From JARLGU01 sp036504535 (lineage in GTDB: Bacteria; Armatimonadota; Armatimonadia; Armatimonadales; Capsulimonadaceae): DNA of 64,000 nt. Each line of letters begins with the position of its first letter. Position 1 is the first letter of the stretch. The notes beneath the pieces were generated by a model that saw only the letters and a list, made by a program, of their open reading frames with translations, ran no database searches and was not told where the DNA came from. Below are positions 26,308 to 34,560 of the stretch, in pieces. The translations under genes were made by a program, and so were the position numbers. The stretch is taken from the NCBI GenBank assembly GCA_036504535.1, contig DASXUY010000058.1, forward strand, positions 8,317-72,316, in the 5' to 3' direction.

Positions 26308-27273
26308 ATGTCCATATCGACTATTGACTGGCCCGCTGTACGCGGTTTCAACTATCAGCCAAGCTACGGCTCCTGCGGTTTTGAGCTCTGGCGGCGGTTC
26401 GACGCCGCCGTAATCCGCGAGGAACTCAGTCGCGGTAAGCGCTACTTCCCAGGCATGAACGCCATTCGCCTGTGGCTGTCTCACGAGGCCTGGATGCGCG
26501 ACCACGCCAAATTCGAAGCCGATTTCGACACGGCGCTCGCGATTGCGTCCGAACTCGGGATCGCCGTGACGCCCGTGCTCTTTAACCGCTGGCACGATGC
26601 CGTGCTCGATTACGGCGGCATTTATATCGACCATTTCTTGCCAAAGTCGTGCTGGGTGCAGGGAGTCGATCAGCCCGCCGCGTTTGCCGAGGCCATCGTC
26701 GGCTCGCACGCCACCGACCCGCGCATCTTCTGCTGGGACATCTGCAACGAGCCGTTCGCGTATGGCTGCCTGCCCGATTCCATTCCCGAAATTGCCGCCG
26801 CCGAAACCGCGTGGCTCGCGCGAATGGCCGCGATCATCCGTAGTGCAGGGGCGGTCGCACCGATCACCGTTGGCACCCATCCCGGCGAAGGCGTGGTTGG
26901 CCTCAAGCGCGTCGAGCCATTCTGCGACGTGTTCGGGATCCACCCGTACGCGACCAACTTGGCCGAGAAAGCCACCTTCGAGAAGCGACTGGATGATTAT
27001 GTTGCCTTCTCCGCCGAGACGGGCAAGCCACTGATCGCCTCCGAGTGTTGCTGGGGCGAGGTGGATGACGCAAAGCGTGTTGACTTCATACGGTACACGT
27101 TCGATCAGCTCAAACCCCGAAAGATCGGATGGCTCGCCTATGTGCTGCACCACAGCCTGATTGCCGACGCTCACCGTGCAGAATTCGGACCGGTCGGCGG
27201 CCCGGGCAATCTATCGTTTATCGAAGCCGACGGCTCCTTGCGGCCCGGTCATGGTATCTTCAACGAGTATTAA
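26308..27273 (+). CDS. GH5-like (clan GH-A) glycosidase
   Basis: The 321-residue protein is a compact TIM barrel. WDICNEPF gives the acid/base candidate Glu148 and LIASECCW the nucleophile candidate Glu246, with correct spacing for retaining clan GH-A enzymes. RLWLSHEAWM near residue 51 fits the conserved strand with Arg. There is no signal peptide, implying a cytoplasmic glycosidase. A good ribosome site AGGAGA lies at 26297-26302. It sits 26 bp after the GHL6-like gene and only 5 bp before the next gene, so the three are one transcription unit. Beta-mannosidase or beta-glucosidase type activity is possible; exact family is uncertain. Confidence 0.82.
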   Translation: MSISTIDWPAVRGFNYQPSYGSCGFELWRRFDAAVIREELSRGKRYFPGMNAIRLWLSHEAWMRDHAKFEADFDTALAIASELGIAVTPVLFNRWHDAVLDYGGIYIDHFLPKSCWVQGVDQPAAFAEAIVGSHATDPRIFCWDICNEPFAYGCLPDSIPEIAAAETAWLARMAAIIRSAGAVAPITVGTHPGEGVVGLKRVEPFCDVFGIHPYATNLAEKATFEKRLDDYVAFSAETGKPLIASECCWGEVDDAKRVDFIRYTFDQLKPRKIGWLAYVLHHSLIADAHRAEFGPVGGPGNLSFIEADGSLRPGHGIFNEY

Positions 27274-27278
27274 CCCTT

Positions 27279-29960
27279 ATGATCCAATTACCGGCCAACA
27301 TCCCCACCGGTCGCGCTCTTGCTGATCGCCGCCGCGACACGTTCGCGATGGTCTCCACACATTTCGCCGCGCCCGATACTTGGTTCGCGCCGCACGCCTT
27401 CTACTTCTACACCGGCGACCTTGCGTCGGCCGATCTTACTGATCAGGCGACACGCCTTATGGAAAAGCGGTTCAACCCCGGCTATGTCCAGATGCGCCAG
27501 TGGCCGGGCGGCTACTGGATGAAGGACGAGTGGTTCGACGGCCTCCGCAAGACCGTCGAAGCCGCGCACGCGGGCGGCGGCTACGCCTGCTACACCGGCG
27601 GCGACCCGTGCGTCCCTGAGCATCCGATGCTTGAGCGGTACCCCGACCTTGCGTCGGTATCACTGCGCTGCGTTACGGTCGACGCGGAGTTTGGCGAGTC
27701 CGTCGACGTCTCCGTCTGCTTCTTTGCTGTCTCCGCACAACTCGACGCTTCGTCAGCCCCGTTCAGCGACACGTTAACAGTAATCGCTGGCGGCTCGTCG
27801 TGGTCTCCGCCCGCACGCGGATCGTGGCGCGTTTACCGCTTCTCGAAATACCACCTGCGCGAGCCCGAAGGGCTTGACCTCAACTTCCTCGACAAGCGCG
27901 CGGGACAGGCTTGGATCGAGGTCGAGCACGACATCTACGCCAATCGCATGGGCGATCTGCTTGGCGGCGCGATACCGGGCGGCTTCATCGACCTTGAAGG
28001 CGACTATGGCGTAAAGCTCGCGTACTCCGACGACCTCGCCGCCGAATACGAGCGCCAAACTGGCCGCGACATTCGGCTTTGGATGCCACTGCTGATCGAC
28101 GAAGACGCCGAAGGACTCTGGGCAAAGGCGCGCTGGGACTGGTTCAATGCTGTCTCGACCACCTACATCGACTCGTTCATCGCGCCTCTAGACCGCTGGT
28201 TCGATAAGCACGGCATGTACATGACCTGCCACTTCTGGGAGGAGAACCTTGTCGCTCAGGCCATGCGTACCGGTAACTACTTCGCCGCTCAGCGAGCCTA
28301 CAGCCTCCCCGGCACCGACTCCCTGTTCATGGGTGCGCTACGGCCTCGCGACTTCAAGGAAACCCAAGCCGTCGCCGAGTTCGAAGGGCGTCAACTTATG
28401 TGCGAGTTGCTTGGCGTTGCCGGATGGCACGTCAGTCCCGCAGACCTGCGCAACGCCACCAACTGCGCCATCGCGTGGGGCGTCACCCATGTTGTCCTCC
28501 ATGGGGTCGGCTGTGAGCGCGACCTCCGCCGCGTCAGCTACCCGCCCGACTTCTTCGACTGGAACCCCTACTGGACGCATTTTGAGCTCTACTCCGATTA
28601 CTGCGCTCGTGCAAGCTTCATTTCTGGCCAGGGTCGCTCTGCTGCAGACACGCTGCTACTTTGCCCCATGGACAGCGTCTGGTCGCTGCTCGGCGACGGT
28701 CTCTTCGACGCTGACCGACCCTATAAGACCTTCACCGTCGATCAACAGACCGGCAGCGGCGAACCAGAGTGCAGCGCGGATATGGTGCACGCCACCGAAG
28801 TGAACGCCATTGAAGTCGCCTACACGCAAGCGATGGCTGATCTTGCCGCCGCCCGCGTTGAATACCTGATAGCCGACACCGAATACATGCGCCAGATGCA
28901 ATTCGACGGCCCCACACTGACGCGCGGTGAGTTCGCGTTTGCCACCATCATCCTCCCGCCGCTTGTCGTCCTGCCCCTCGACGTCGCCGAAAAGCTTGTA
29001 TCCTTCGCCGAAGCGGGCGGCGCGGTTGTGACCCTGGGCGGGTTGCCCGACGGCTCTACCGACAACGGACGCAACGACCCGCAAATGACCGCGCTCATGG
29101 CGCGCCTTGCTGCCAGCCCAAACACGGTCGCGGCACCGAACGGCCTGGCCGCGCTCGCCAACGCGCCAGCATCGCCGCTCCGGGCTCACGTCGAATTTGA
29201 CAGCTGCGACTTCCCGCTCATCCAGCAGCACCGCATCATCGATGGACGCGACTTCTACTGGCTGGTCAACGCCACGGCGTCTGAGCAAACTTGCACGCTG
29301 CTTCTTCCAGGCCAATCTGGCGGCGTCACGATCTGGGATTGCGAAACTGGCCACCGCAACCCGCTTCCGTCGACAACTAACCCGGCTGGCGTCACGTTCA
29401 CGCACACCTTCGCTCCCCACGACGCGTTCTGGCTCGTCGTGGAACCCGACGCGCTTGCCGTCGCCGTCGCCATCCCCCAGGCAGCCATCACCATTGCACT
29501 CGACGGCGAATGGCGCGTCTGGTTCGACCCCTCGGGCCAGCCCGACCCCGCGCAACACGGTTTCCCGGTGCCCGAGTGGATCACCGGCGACGGTGCGCTC
29601 CGGCACCTCCAGTCGTGGCTCGAATGGGACATGCGCTCGTTTACCGGCTTCGTGGACTACGAAAAGAGGTTCACTCTCGACACCGGTCCTACCGCCGCGA
29701 CCCTCGATCTCGGCGACGTGAAACACATCGCCGAAGTAACCGTCAACGGGCGCACCATCGGGGCACGCCTCTGGGCTCCGTTCCGCTTCGAAATCGCCTC
29801 AGCCCTTCGCGAAGGCGAGAACATCGTCCATGTCCGTGTCGGCAACCTGCTCGTCAACGCCGTCACGCAGTACGAAGACTACAACTGGAAATGGCACGGT
29901 GAACCCACCGACGAAACCCTGACCTCTGGCCTAATGGGGCCGGTAACTCTTACTCTTTGA
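27279..29960 (+). CDS. GH106-like glycoside hydrolase
   Basis: ATG 27279, 5 bp after the preceding stop, is taken as the start; the longer frame from 27129 lies within the GH5-like gene. The 893-residue protein has a barrel with TYIDSFIAPLDRWFDKHGMY and HFWEENL (about 290-325), then LRNATNCAIAWGVTHVVLHG (about 390-410), which resembles the GH106 signature region, a Rossmann-like segment around 560-610, and a terminal jelly roll (VDYEKRFTLD, APFRFEIASALREGENIVHVRVGN) like the GH106/GH2 sugar-binding domain. GH106 enzymes are alpha-L-rhamnosidases acting on complex pectin; assignment here is moderate. No signal peptide is seen. Confidence 0.65.
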   Translation: MIQLPANIPTGRALADRRRDTFAMVSTHFAAPDTWFAPHAFYFYTGDLASADLTDQATRLMEKRFNPGYVQMRQWPGGYWMKDEWFDGLRKTVEAAHAGGGYACYTGGDPCVPEHPMLERYPDLASVSLRCVTVDAEFGESVDVSVCFFAVSAQLDASSAPFSDTLTVIAGGSSWSPPARGSWRVYRFSKYHLREPEGLDLNFLDKRAGQAWIEVEHDIYANRMGDLLGGAIPGGFIDLEGDYGVKLAYSDDLAAEYERQTGRDIRLWMPLLIDEDAEGLWAKARWDWFNAVSTTYIDSFIAPLDRWFDKHGMYMTCHFWEENLVAQAMRTGNYFAAQRAYSLPGTDSLFMGALRPRDFKETQAVAEFEGRQLMCELLGVAGWHVSPADLRNATNCAIAWGVTHVVLHGVGCERDLRRVSYPPDFFDWNPYWTHFELYSDYCARASFISGQGRSAADTLLLCPMDSVWSLLGDGLFDADRPYKTFTVDQQTGSGEPECSADMVHATEVNAIEVAYTQAMADLAAARVEYLIADTEYMRQMQFDGPTLTRGEFAFATIILPPLVVLPLDVAEKLVSFAEAGGAVVTLGGLPDGSTDNGRNDPQMTALMARLAASPNTVAAPNGLAALANAPASPLRAHVEFDSCDFPLIQQHRIIDGRDFYWLVNATASEQTCTLLLPGQSGGVTIWDCETGHRNPLPSTTNPAGVTFTHTFAPHDAFWLVVEPDALAVAVAIPQAAITIALDGEWRVWFDPSGQPDPAQHGFPVPEWITGDGALRHLQSWLEWDMRSFTGFVDYEKRFTLDTGPTAATLDLGDVKHIAEVTVNGRTIGARLWAPFRFEIASALREGENIVHVRVGNLLVNAVTQYEDYNWKWHGEPTDETLTSGLMGPVTLTL

Positions 29961-29970
29961 AATCCCTCTG

Positions 29971-30012
29971 ACACCCCTCTCCTTATCGTAGGAGAGGGGC
30001 TGGGGGTGAGGT
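29971..30012 (+). repeat. palindromic repeat supplying a ribosome-binding site
   Basis: CACCCCTCTCCTTATCGTAGGAGAGGGG forms a hairpin and is followed by CTGGGGGTGAGGT. The terminal GGTGAGG (30005-30011) ends 8 nt before ATG 30020 and is the only Shine-Dalgarno-like sequence there. Confidence 0.65.
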
Positions 30013-30019
30013 AATCCTT

Positions 30020-31636
30020 ATGACTCGAAAACTAGCAACTCCGACACCCGCTCAACTCAAGTGGCAAGACCGCGAGGTCGGCATGTTCATCCACTGGACG
30101 CCCAACGTCTACCTGGAAAACGGCGAAACTGATCCGTATAGGGTGCCCATCGAACGCATCAACCCGTACGCCCTCGACACCGAGCAGTGGGTGGACGCCG
30201 CCGTAGCGATGGGCGCGAAGTACATTGTCTTCGTCGCCAAGCATGTCACCGGCTTCTGCCACTGGGCGACCGATACCACCGATTACAGCATCAGCGGCAC
30301 TCCCTGGCGCGGCGGACGCGGCGATATCATGCGCGATCTGTCGGCGTCATGCGCCAAGCGCGGCATCGATCTGGGCGTCTACCTTAGCCCGCGCGACGAT
30401 CACCACGGCGCGAAGGTGAGCGGCATTTGCACGACACCTGAGAAGCAGGCAGCGTACGCCGATGTCTACCGACGGCAACTCACCGAACTCTTGTCACGCT
30501 ACGGCGATATCTGCGAAGTATGGTTCGACGGCAGCCTTGAGTTCGATGTCGGCGACATTCTCACGCAATACGCGCCTGACGCCATGGTATTCCAATCCGA
30601 GTATGCCACGATCCGCTGGGTTGGCAACGAAGACGGTATCGCGACGTATCCCGCATGGAACACGGTCTCATCGGAGGACGGCAGGACCGGCGGCGCCACC
30701 AACAGGCACGGCGACGCCAGCGGCGACATGTGGATGCCGCTCGAGTGCGACGCGCGCATAACGTATGACTGGTTCTGGTCGCCCAAGAGCGCGTCGACCC
30801 TTAAGAGCCTTGACGATCTCATGGAAATGTACTACCGCTCGGTCGGTAACGGAGCAGTCCTGCTGCTCAACCACACGCCCGACCGCACCGGGGCGATCCC
30901 GGCGGCGGACGTCGAACGTGGCGCTGAGTTTGGCCGCGAAGTGGCGAGGCGGTTCGGAGACTCGGCAAGCCTGGCGTATTACGACGGGCCTGGCGATAAT
31001 GTCGAGTTGCATTTTGACGAGCCAACTGAAGTCGACCACGTGATCGCGATGGAAGATATTGCCGACGGCGAGCGCGTCCGTGCATACACTATCGAAGGGC
31101 TGTCGAACGGCGTTTGGACGACGCTCGCGTCGGGCACGGCCATCGGTCACAAGAAGATCGACCGGTTCCCCGCGACGACGGTCGAGTCCATTCGCTTTCG
31201 CGTGCTCCAGTCCGTCGGCCTGCCGACGTTCCGGCAGATCGCCGCGTACGCGACCGGCGTGCCGTATACCGACGTTGCTGCTACGTCGGCTACTAGCGTG
31301 CAAGTGGGCGAATGGGGATCGGAGATATTCTACGGCAGCCCGTCCACCAAACCCCAAACCCTCGACTTCGACATCACTGGCGCGTGTCCGGATGCGCGTG
31401 AGTACGAGGTGGCGTTTGTTGGGACGCGAGGCACCGACAAGATCTCCGTCGACTCGCTCAGCCTCGTACACCACGGGGAGGGGTACACGAAATACATAGC
31501 ACCGACAGACGACCCGCTCAAATTCATCGTCACGATCACCGAAGTGAACGACACCATGCGCGTGCGTGCGGCGATTCACAGCGACACGGGTACGAACACC
31601 TTTGGTAAGGTGCTGGTCACGCCGATGAAGGCGTAA
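30020..31636 (+). CDS. GH29-like alpha-L-fucosidase
   Basis: The 538-residue protein carries MFIHWTPNVY near residues 22-31, KHVTGFCHWATD around 74-85 (the second His of KHHDGF is Val), and CEVWFDGS with presumed nucleophile Asp170. Residues after about 330 form beta-sandwich domains (SLAYYDGPGDNVELHFDE; SLVHHGEGYTKYI). No signal peptide. It is closer to the discoidin-bearing GH29 at 19196 than to the canonical genes, sharing the PW.GG.GD motif. Its ribosome site appears to come from a repeat. It is the last gene of the plus-strand hydrolase run; a repeat field follows. Confidence 0.87.
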   Translation: MTRKLATPTPAQLKWQDREVGMFIHWTPNVYLENGETDPYRVPIERINPYALDTEQWVDAAVAMGAKYIVFVAKHVTGFCHWATDTTDYSISGTPWRGGRGDIMRDLSASCAKRGIDLGVYLSPRDDHHGAKVSGICTTPEKQAAYADVYRRQLTELLSRYGDICEVWFDGSLEFDVGDILTQYAPDAMVFQSEYATIRWVGNEDGIATYPAWNTVSSEDGRTGGATNRHGDASGDMWMPLECDARITYDWFWSPKSASTLKSLDDLMEMYYRSVGNGAVLLLNHTPDRTGAIPAADVERGAEFGREVARRFGDSASLAYYDGPGDNVELHFDEPTEVDHVIAMEDIADGERVRAYTIEGLSNGVWTTLASGTAIGHKKIDRFPATTVESIRFRVLQSVGLPTFRQIAAYATGVPYTDVAATSATSVQVGEWGSEIFYGSPSTKPQTLDFDITGACPDAREYEVAFVGTRGTDKISVDSLSLVHHGEGYTKYIAPTDDPLKFIVTITEVNDTMRVRAAIHSDTGTNTFGKVLVTPMKA

Positions 31637-31638
31637 TG

Positions 31639-31665
31639 GTAGGGGCAGAGCTTGTCTCAGCCCTC
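31639..31665. repeat. GTAGGGGCAGAG palindromic repeat
   Basis: GTAGGGGCAGAGCTTGTCTC followed by AGCCCTC; related copies occur at 32394-32419 (inverted), 50092-50118 and 50355-50381. The arms GGGCAGA and TCTGCCC form a hairpin in the better copies. Confidence 0.6.
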
Positions 31666-32067
31666 GGGTTGGCAGCGACGCGGCGGTGACCACGAGACCT
31701 CACCCCAGCCCCTCTGCTTAGAAAATACAGAACCTCTCTTCCCCACTTCGTGGGTCCCCTTCTCCCCTGAAGGGAAGACAAAGAGGTTGCGCAGCGCAAC
31801 TTTTCATCCATACGGGTGGATCACTTTCATGACGACTCCTAAGATAAGGACGAGGGGAGTCAGAAATGTACCGACGCGTCGTGAAACGGTCCGGCTCCCT
31901 CGCCCGGCTCTGCGGGAGAGGGCGGGGGTGAGGGCCGTTTTGCGCGTTTTGCGTTGCGCAACGCGATTCGTTTTTTGCGCGCCCCTGCTCGCACCGCTCG
32001 CTGTCCCCACTGCGTAGGGACTCTGTTGTCCGACCACGGGTTGGCGGGCCGGGTGCGGGGCAGGTGT

Positions 32068-32249
32068 GAATATTTTGGGATTCTAGAATCGTAATATTCA
32101 TGAATAGTTGCGGCCTGCGTTCCAATTCTGATCCGCTGTGATAGCCAATAACGGTTTTAAAGGTGCTGTAGCGCCACGGCGCATAAAGGCGTCCTCTGTG
32201 GGTTGTGTCGCCTCAGTACTATTGTATCACGAATATATTAATTTGTCAA
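32068..32249 (-). ncRNA. candidate promoter-bearing structured RNA, copy A
   Basis: On the minus strand TTGACA (32249-32244), 17 bp and TACAAT (32226-32221) form a near-consensus promoter. The predicted transcript begins with GAGGCG pairing with CGCCTT (32209-32215 with 32186-32191), then a GCGC..GCGC hairpin (32171-32182), then GCACCTTTAAAACC (32166-32153), and reaches a palindromic block ATTCATGAATATT..GATTC..GAATC (32106-32068). The same order occurs in copy B with compensating sequence differences. No conserved ORF is present between them. Confidence 0.4.
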
Positions 32250-32393
32250 TATTAATGTCTACAAAGATTTTATTTAAGTTACACATGTTCTTTTTAGCGC
32301 TGTCTGAACTGTGATTTGATTGATTGAATGATTGGCACGATTGATGGCGGCGACGGGCTGAGGTTATTGGTCGGATGGGGTAGGTTCCGTCCA

Positions 32394-32419
32394 AGGGCAG
32401 AGACAAGCTCTGCCCCTAC
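32394..32419. repeat. inverted GGGCAGAG palindromic repeat
   Basis: AGGGCAGAGACAAGCTCTGC followed by CCCTAC is the reverse complement of the copy at 31639-31665, with better-matched arms. Confidence 0.6.
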
Positions 32420-32467
32420 ATCGGGCCGTCCCCGCCCCCAGGGAAAAACGGCCCTCCCGCCCCACCA

Positions 32468-33472
32468 TCACACCATATTACGCGGCGTGCCTGCCCGGAA
32501 CGCTCGTATATTCTCCACGGTCGTCGCCAGAATTCGCTCGATGGCTTCGGTGCTGTCGAATGCGATATGCGGCGTGATCACCATATCGGGTCGGCGCAGT
32601 AGCGTGATATTGCGCAACGCCATCCTGAGGTGCTCCTCGGTCATGTTTCCCGCGCCGAGGAGCTGCTTCTCTTCCGAGAAAATCTCTTCGCCTTCGATCA
32701 CATCCAGCCCTGCGCCCCGGAGCAGCCCGCTGTCCAGTGCGCTGATCAGCGCTACCGTGTCCACCAGCCCGCCGCGGGCCGTATTGATCAGCAATGCGCC
32801 TTGCTTCATTGTGCCGATATTGTGCGCACCGATAAGGTGCTTGTTCTGCGGCGTCAGGGGCGCGTGCAGCGTGACGATATCCGATTGCGCTAGGAGGTCG
32901 TCGAGCGATACATACTTGTAGTTGAGCAGCTCGGCGAGCGTCGAATTGGGGTAGGGGTCGTAAGCGATCACATTCATCCCGAATCCATGAGCGATTCTGA
33001 TCACGTGCAGCCCGATATGCCCGGTGCCTACAACTCCGATTGTCTTGCCTTGTAGGTCGAACCCGGTTAGGCCGTGCATGCTCATGTCGCCAGCGCTGGT
33101 CCGCACATACGCCTTGTGCAGGTTTCGTGACAACGCGAGGATCAGCGCGAATGTGTGCTCGGCAACCGTGTTCTCGCCATACGTTGGCACGTTGCTCACG
33201 ATAATCCCACGCTCCAGTGCCGCAGCAGGATCCACGTGGTCGAACCCTGTCGAGCGAGTCGCCACCATCTTAAGCGCGGGCATCTCGGCGAAAACGTCGG
33301 GGGTGATACGCGAATGCACAAACACGGAGATCACGTCTGCGTCCGCCGCCACCCGCTTTGCCTGCTCTGGCGTCGTTAGGGGCTCGGGAACAAAGCGAAT
33401 ATCCTCACCCAGAAACCGAGCCGCTAAATACTGCCTGTCGTTCTCTTCTGCTTCAAATACTACGATTGCCAT
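32468..33472 (-). CDS. D-2-hydroxyacid dehydrogenase (D-lactate dehydrogenase type)
   Basis: The 334-residue enzyme should reduce a 2-keto acid with NADH. The nucleotide-binding motif GVVGTGHIG lies at 146-154; catalytic residues are Arg233 (NTARGGLVD), a Glu in LDVIEGEE (258-262) and His302 (ITPHIAF). The N-terminal catalytic domain carries VATRSTGFDHVD. Length and motifs fit the D-lactate dehydrogenase subgroup. A strong ribosome site GGAGGAG precedes the ATG by 6 nt. It is transcribed away from the DUF1080 gene. In this setting it could regenerate NAD during sugar fermentation, or act on a sugar-derived hydroxyacid; the context does not decide. Confidence 0.92.
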   Translation of the reverse strand: MAIVVFEAEENDRQYLAARFLGEDIRFVPEPLTTPEQAKRVAADADVISVFVHSRITPDVFAEMPALKMVATRSTGFDHVDPAAALERGIIVSNVPTYGENTVAEHTFALILALSRNLHKAYVRTSAGDMSMHGLTGFDLQGKTIGVVGTGHIGLHVIRIAHGFGMNVIAYDPYPNSTLAELLNYKYVSLDDLLAQSDIVTLHAPLTPQNKHLIGAHNIGTMKQGALLINTARGGLVDTVALISALDSGLLRGAGLDVIEGEEIFSEEKQLLGAGNMTEEHLRMALRNITLLRRPDMVITPHIAFDSTEAIERILATTVENIRAFRAGTPRNMV

Positions 33473-33740
33473 TCTTACTCCTCCGCCAATAGGGTCGGCA
33501 TCATTATGGCAGAATTATGAGCTGCTCTTTATTAAGAACAGATGGCAATGGTTAACGTCGCTCATGACAGCCAGCCAATGGAGCAACGTCTCGAACCTAT
33601 TCCTGTCTTAACAACGACGGGTACCAGCAACGAGCCCGCTTGCGGGTGGCTTCGTCAGGCCGGGATCTTCAGTCCCGGCGTTCGAGCGGCTTGCGCAAAT
33701 CCGAAAAGGAATATCCGCACATCGCACCGAAACAGTTCGC
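33473..33740. other. divergent intergenic region
   Basis: The 268 bp separate the minus-strand dehydrogenase from the plus-strand DUF1080 gene and should contain both promoters, but no clear -35/-10 pair is visible. A GC-rich inverted repeat (CCGGGATCTTCAGTCCCGG, 33660-33678) and the stretch CTTCGTCAGGCCG (also present inverted near 51067) mark a degenerate repeat copy. Confidence 0.4.
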
Positions 33741-34388
33741 ATGATTATCAACACACTTGGCAACAAAGCCCCTGACGGCGCCGCAACGCTCTTTGACGGC
33801 ACATCGCTTGACGCTTGGACGAACATGGACGGCGCACCTGCCGGCTGGACGATAGACGATGGCGCCATGAAGGTGACGCCCGGGAACGGCGATGTGAAGA
33901 CCGAGCGGCTCTTTGGCGACCACTACCTGCACCTTGAGTTCCGCTTGTCGTCGATGCCCGACAAGACCGGCCAGGCGAAATCGAACAGCGGCGTCTTTAT
34001 CCAGGGGCGATACGAGATCCAGGTGCTCGACAGCTCAGGATGGGCAACGCCCGGTTTTGCTGACTGCGGCGCGATCTACGATCAGCTCGCTCCTCTGACC
34101 AACGCCTGCAAACCCGGCATGGAGTGGCAGACGTATGATGTCATCTTCCGCGCCCCTCGGTGCGAAGGCAAGGTCGTTCGCGAGCAAGCTCGTCTCACCG
34201 TGATCCACAACGGCATCATCATTCACAACAATGTCCAGGTCGCCGGGACAACCGGAGCTCCGTCGGACCTAAACGTCCAGCTGCCCGGCCACCTCAGGCT
34301 GCAAGACCACGGCGACACCGTCTGGTACCGTAACATCTGGGCCATCGACCTTCCGAAAGAGGGCGCGAATACGTACGGCCCTAAATAG
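33741..34388 (+). CDS. DUF1080 (3-keto-disaccharide hydrolase-like) protein
   Basis: The 215-residue protein is a concanavalin-like beta-sandwich. ATLFDGTSLDAWTN near the start, YLHLEFRLSS, NSGVFIQGRYEIQVLDS, CGAIYDQLAP and VWYRNIWAIDL are typical of DUF1080. Members include 3-keto-glycoside hydrolases that cleave 3-oxidised disaccharides without acid/base catalysis. The protein has no signal peptide, unlike many family members, and consists of the single domain. No oxidoreductase of the usual partner family (Gfo/Idh/MocA) is next to it in this window. The start ATG 33741 lacks a clear ribosome site. Confidence 0.88.
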   Translation: MIINTLGNKAPDGAATLFDGTSLDAWTNMDGAPAGWTIDDGAMKVTPGNGDVKTERLFGDHYLHLEFRLSSMPDKTGQAKSNSGVFIQGRYEIQVLDSSGWATPGFADCGAIYDQLAPLTNACKPGMEWQTYDVIFRAPRCEGKVVREQARLTVIHNGIIIHNNVQVAGTTGAPSDLNVQLPGHLRLQDHGDTVWYRNIWAIDLPKEGANTYGPK

Positions 34389-34560
34389 CTTGCCAATATG
34401 GGCATCCGCTGAAGCGGGCCTGGGAAAAGCAGATCGCCCGCTGGGCTAGGAATAGTGCGTGTCTCTAGCCCTGTCATGTCGTCGCGAAGCGGCATAACGG
34501 TCCAGCGGGACGCTGGCGCCGTCCGCGCAGGACGCCCCTGCGGCGAGCAGTCTTCGCCAC
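34389..34560. other. convergent intergenic region with hairpins
   Basis: It lies between convergent genes. GGGCTAG (34443-34449) pairs with CTAGCCC (34465-34471), and CCAGCGGGACGCTGG forms a second hairpin (34502-34516). Together they may act as a bidirectional transcription end. Confidence 0.4.

Larger units (their letters stand above)
31637..32467. other. non-coding repeat field
   Basis: The 831 bp lack a credible gene. They contain, in order, a GGGGCAGAG..TCTCAGCCC palindrome, a broken CCTCACCCC repeat (31699-31790), a piece of CTCCTAAGATAAGG repeat, the long repeat copy A with a minus-strand promoter (31897-32249), an AT-rich stretch (32220-32330) and an inverted GGGCAGAG palindrome. Short ORFs here consist of repeat sequence. 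Confidence 0.6.

Noticed and set aside
31946..31980. GCGTTGCGCAACGC followed by T-rich sequence as an intrinsic terminator on the plus strand (also at 50653)
   Set aside because: The stem is only about 5 bp with the loop allowed for and the position is fixed within the repeat family, so it is treated as part of the repeat.
31718..32125. 135-codon minus-strand frame starting in the palindrome (MNITILESQNI)
   Set aside because: A similar start (MNIAIRESQNI) occurs in repeat copy B, but the similarity comes from the palindromic repeat and the rest is repeat translation, so it is not counted as a gene.
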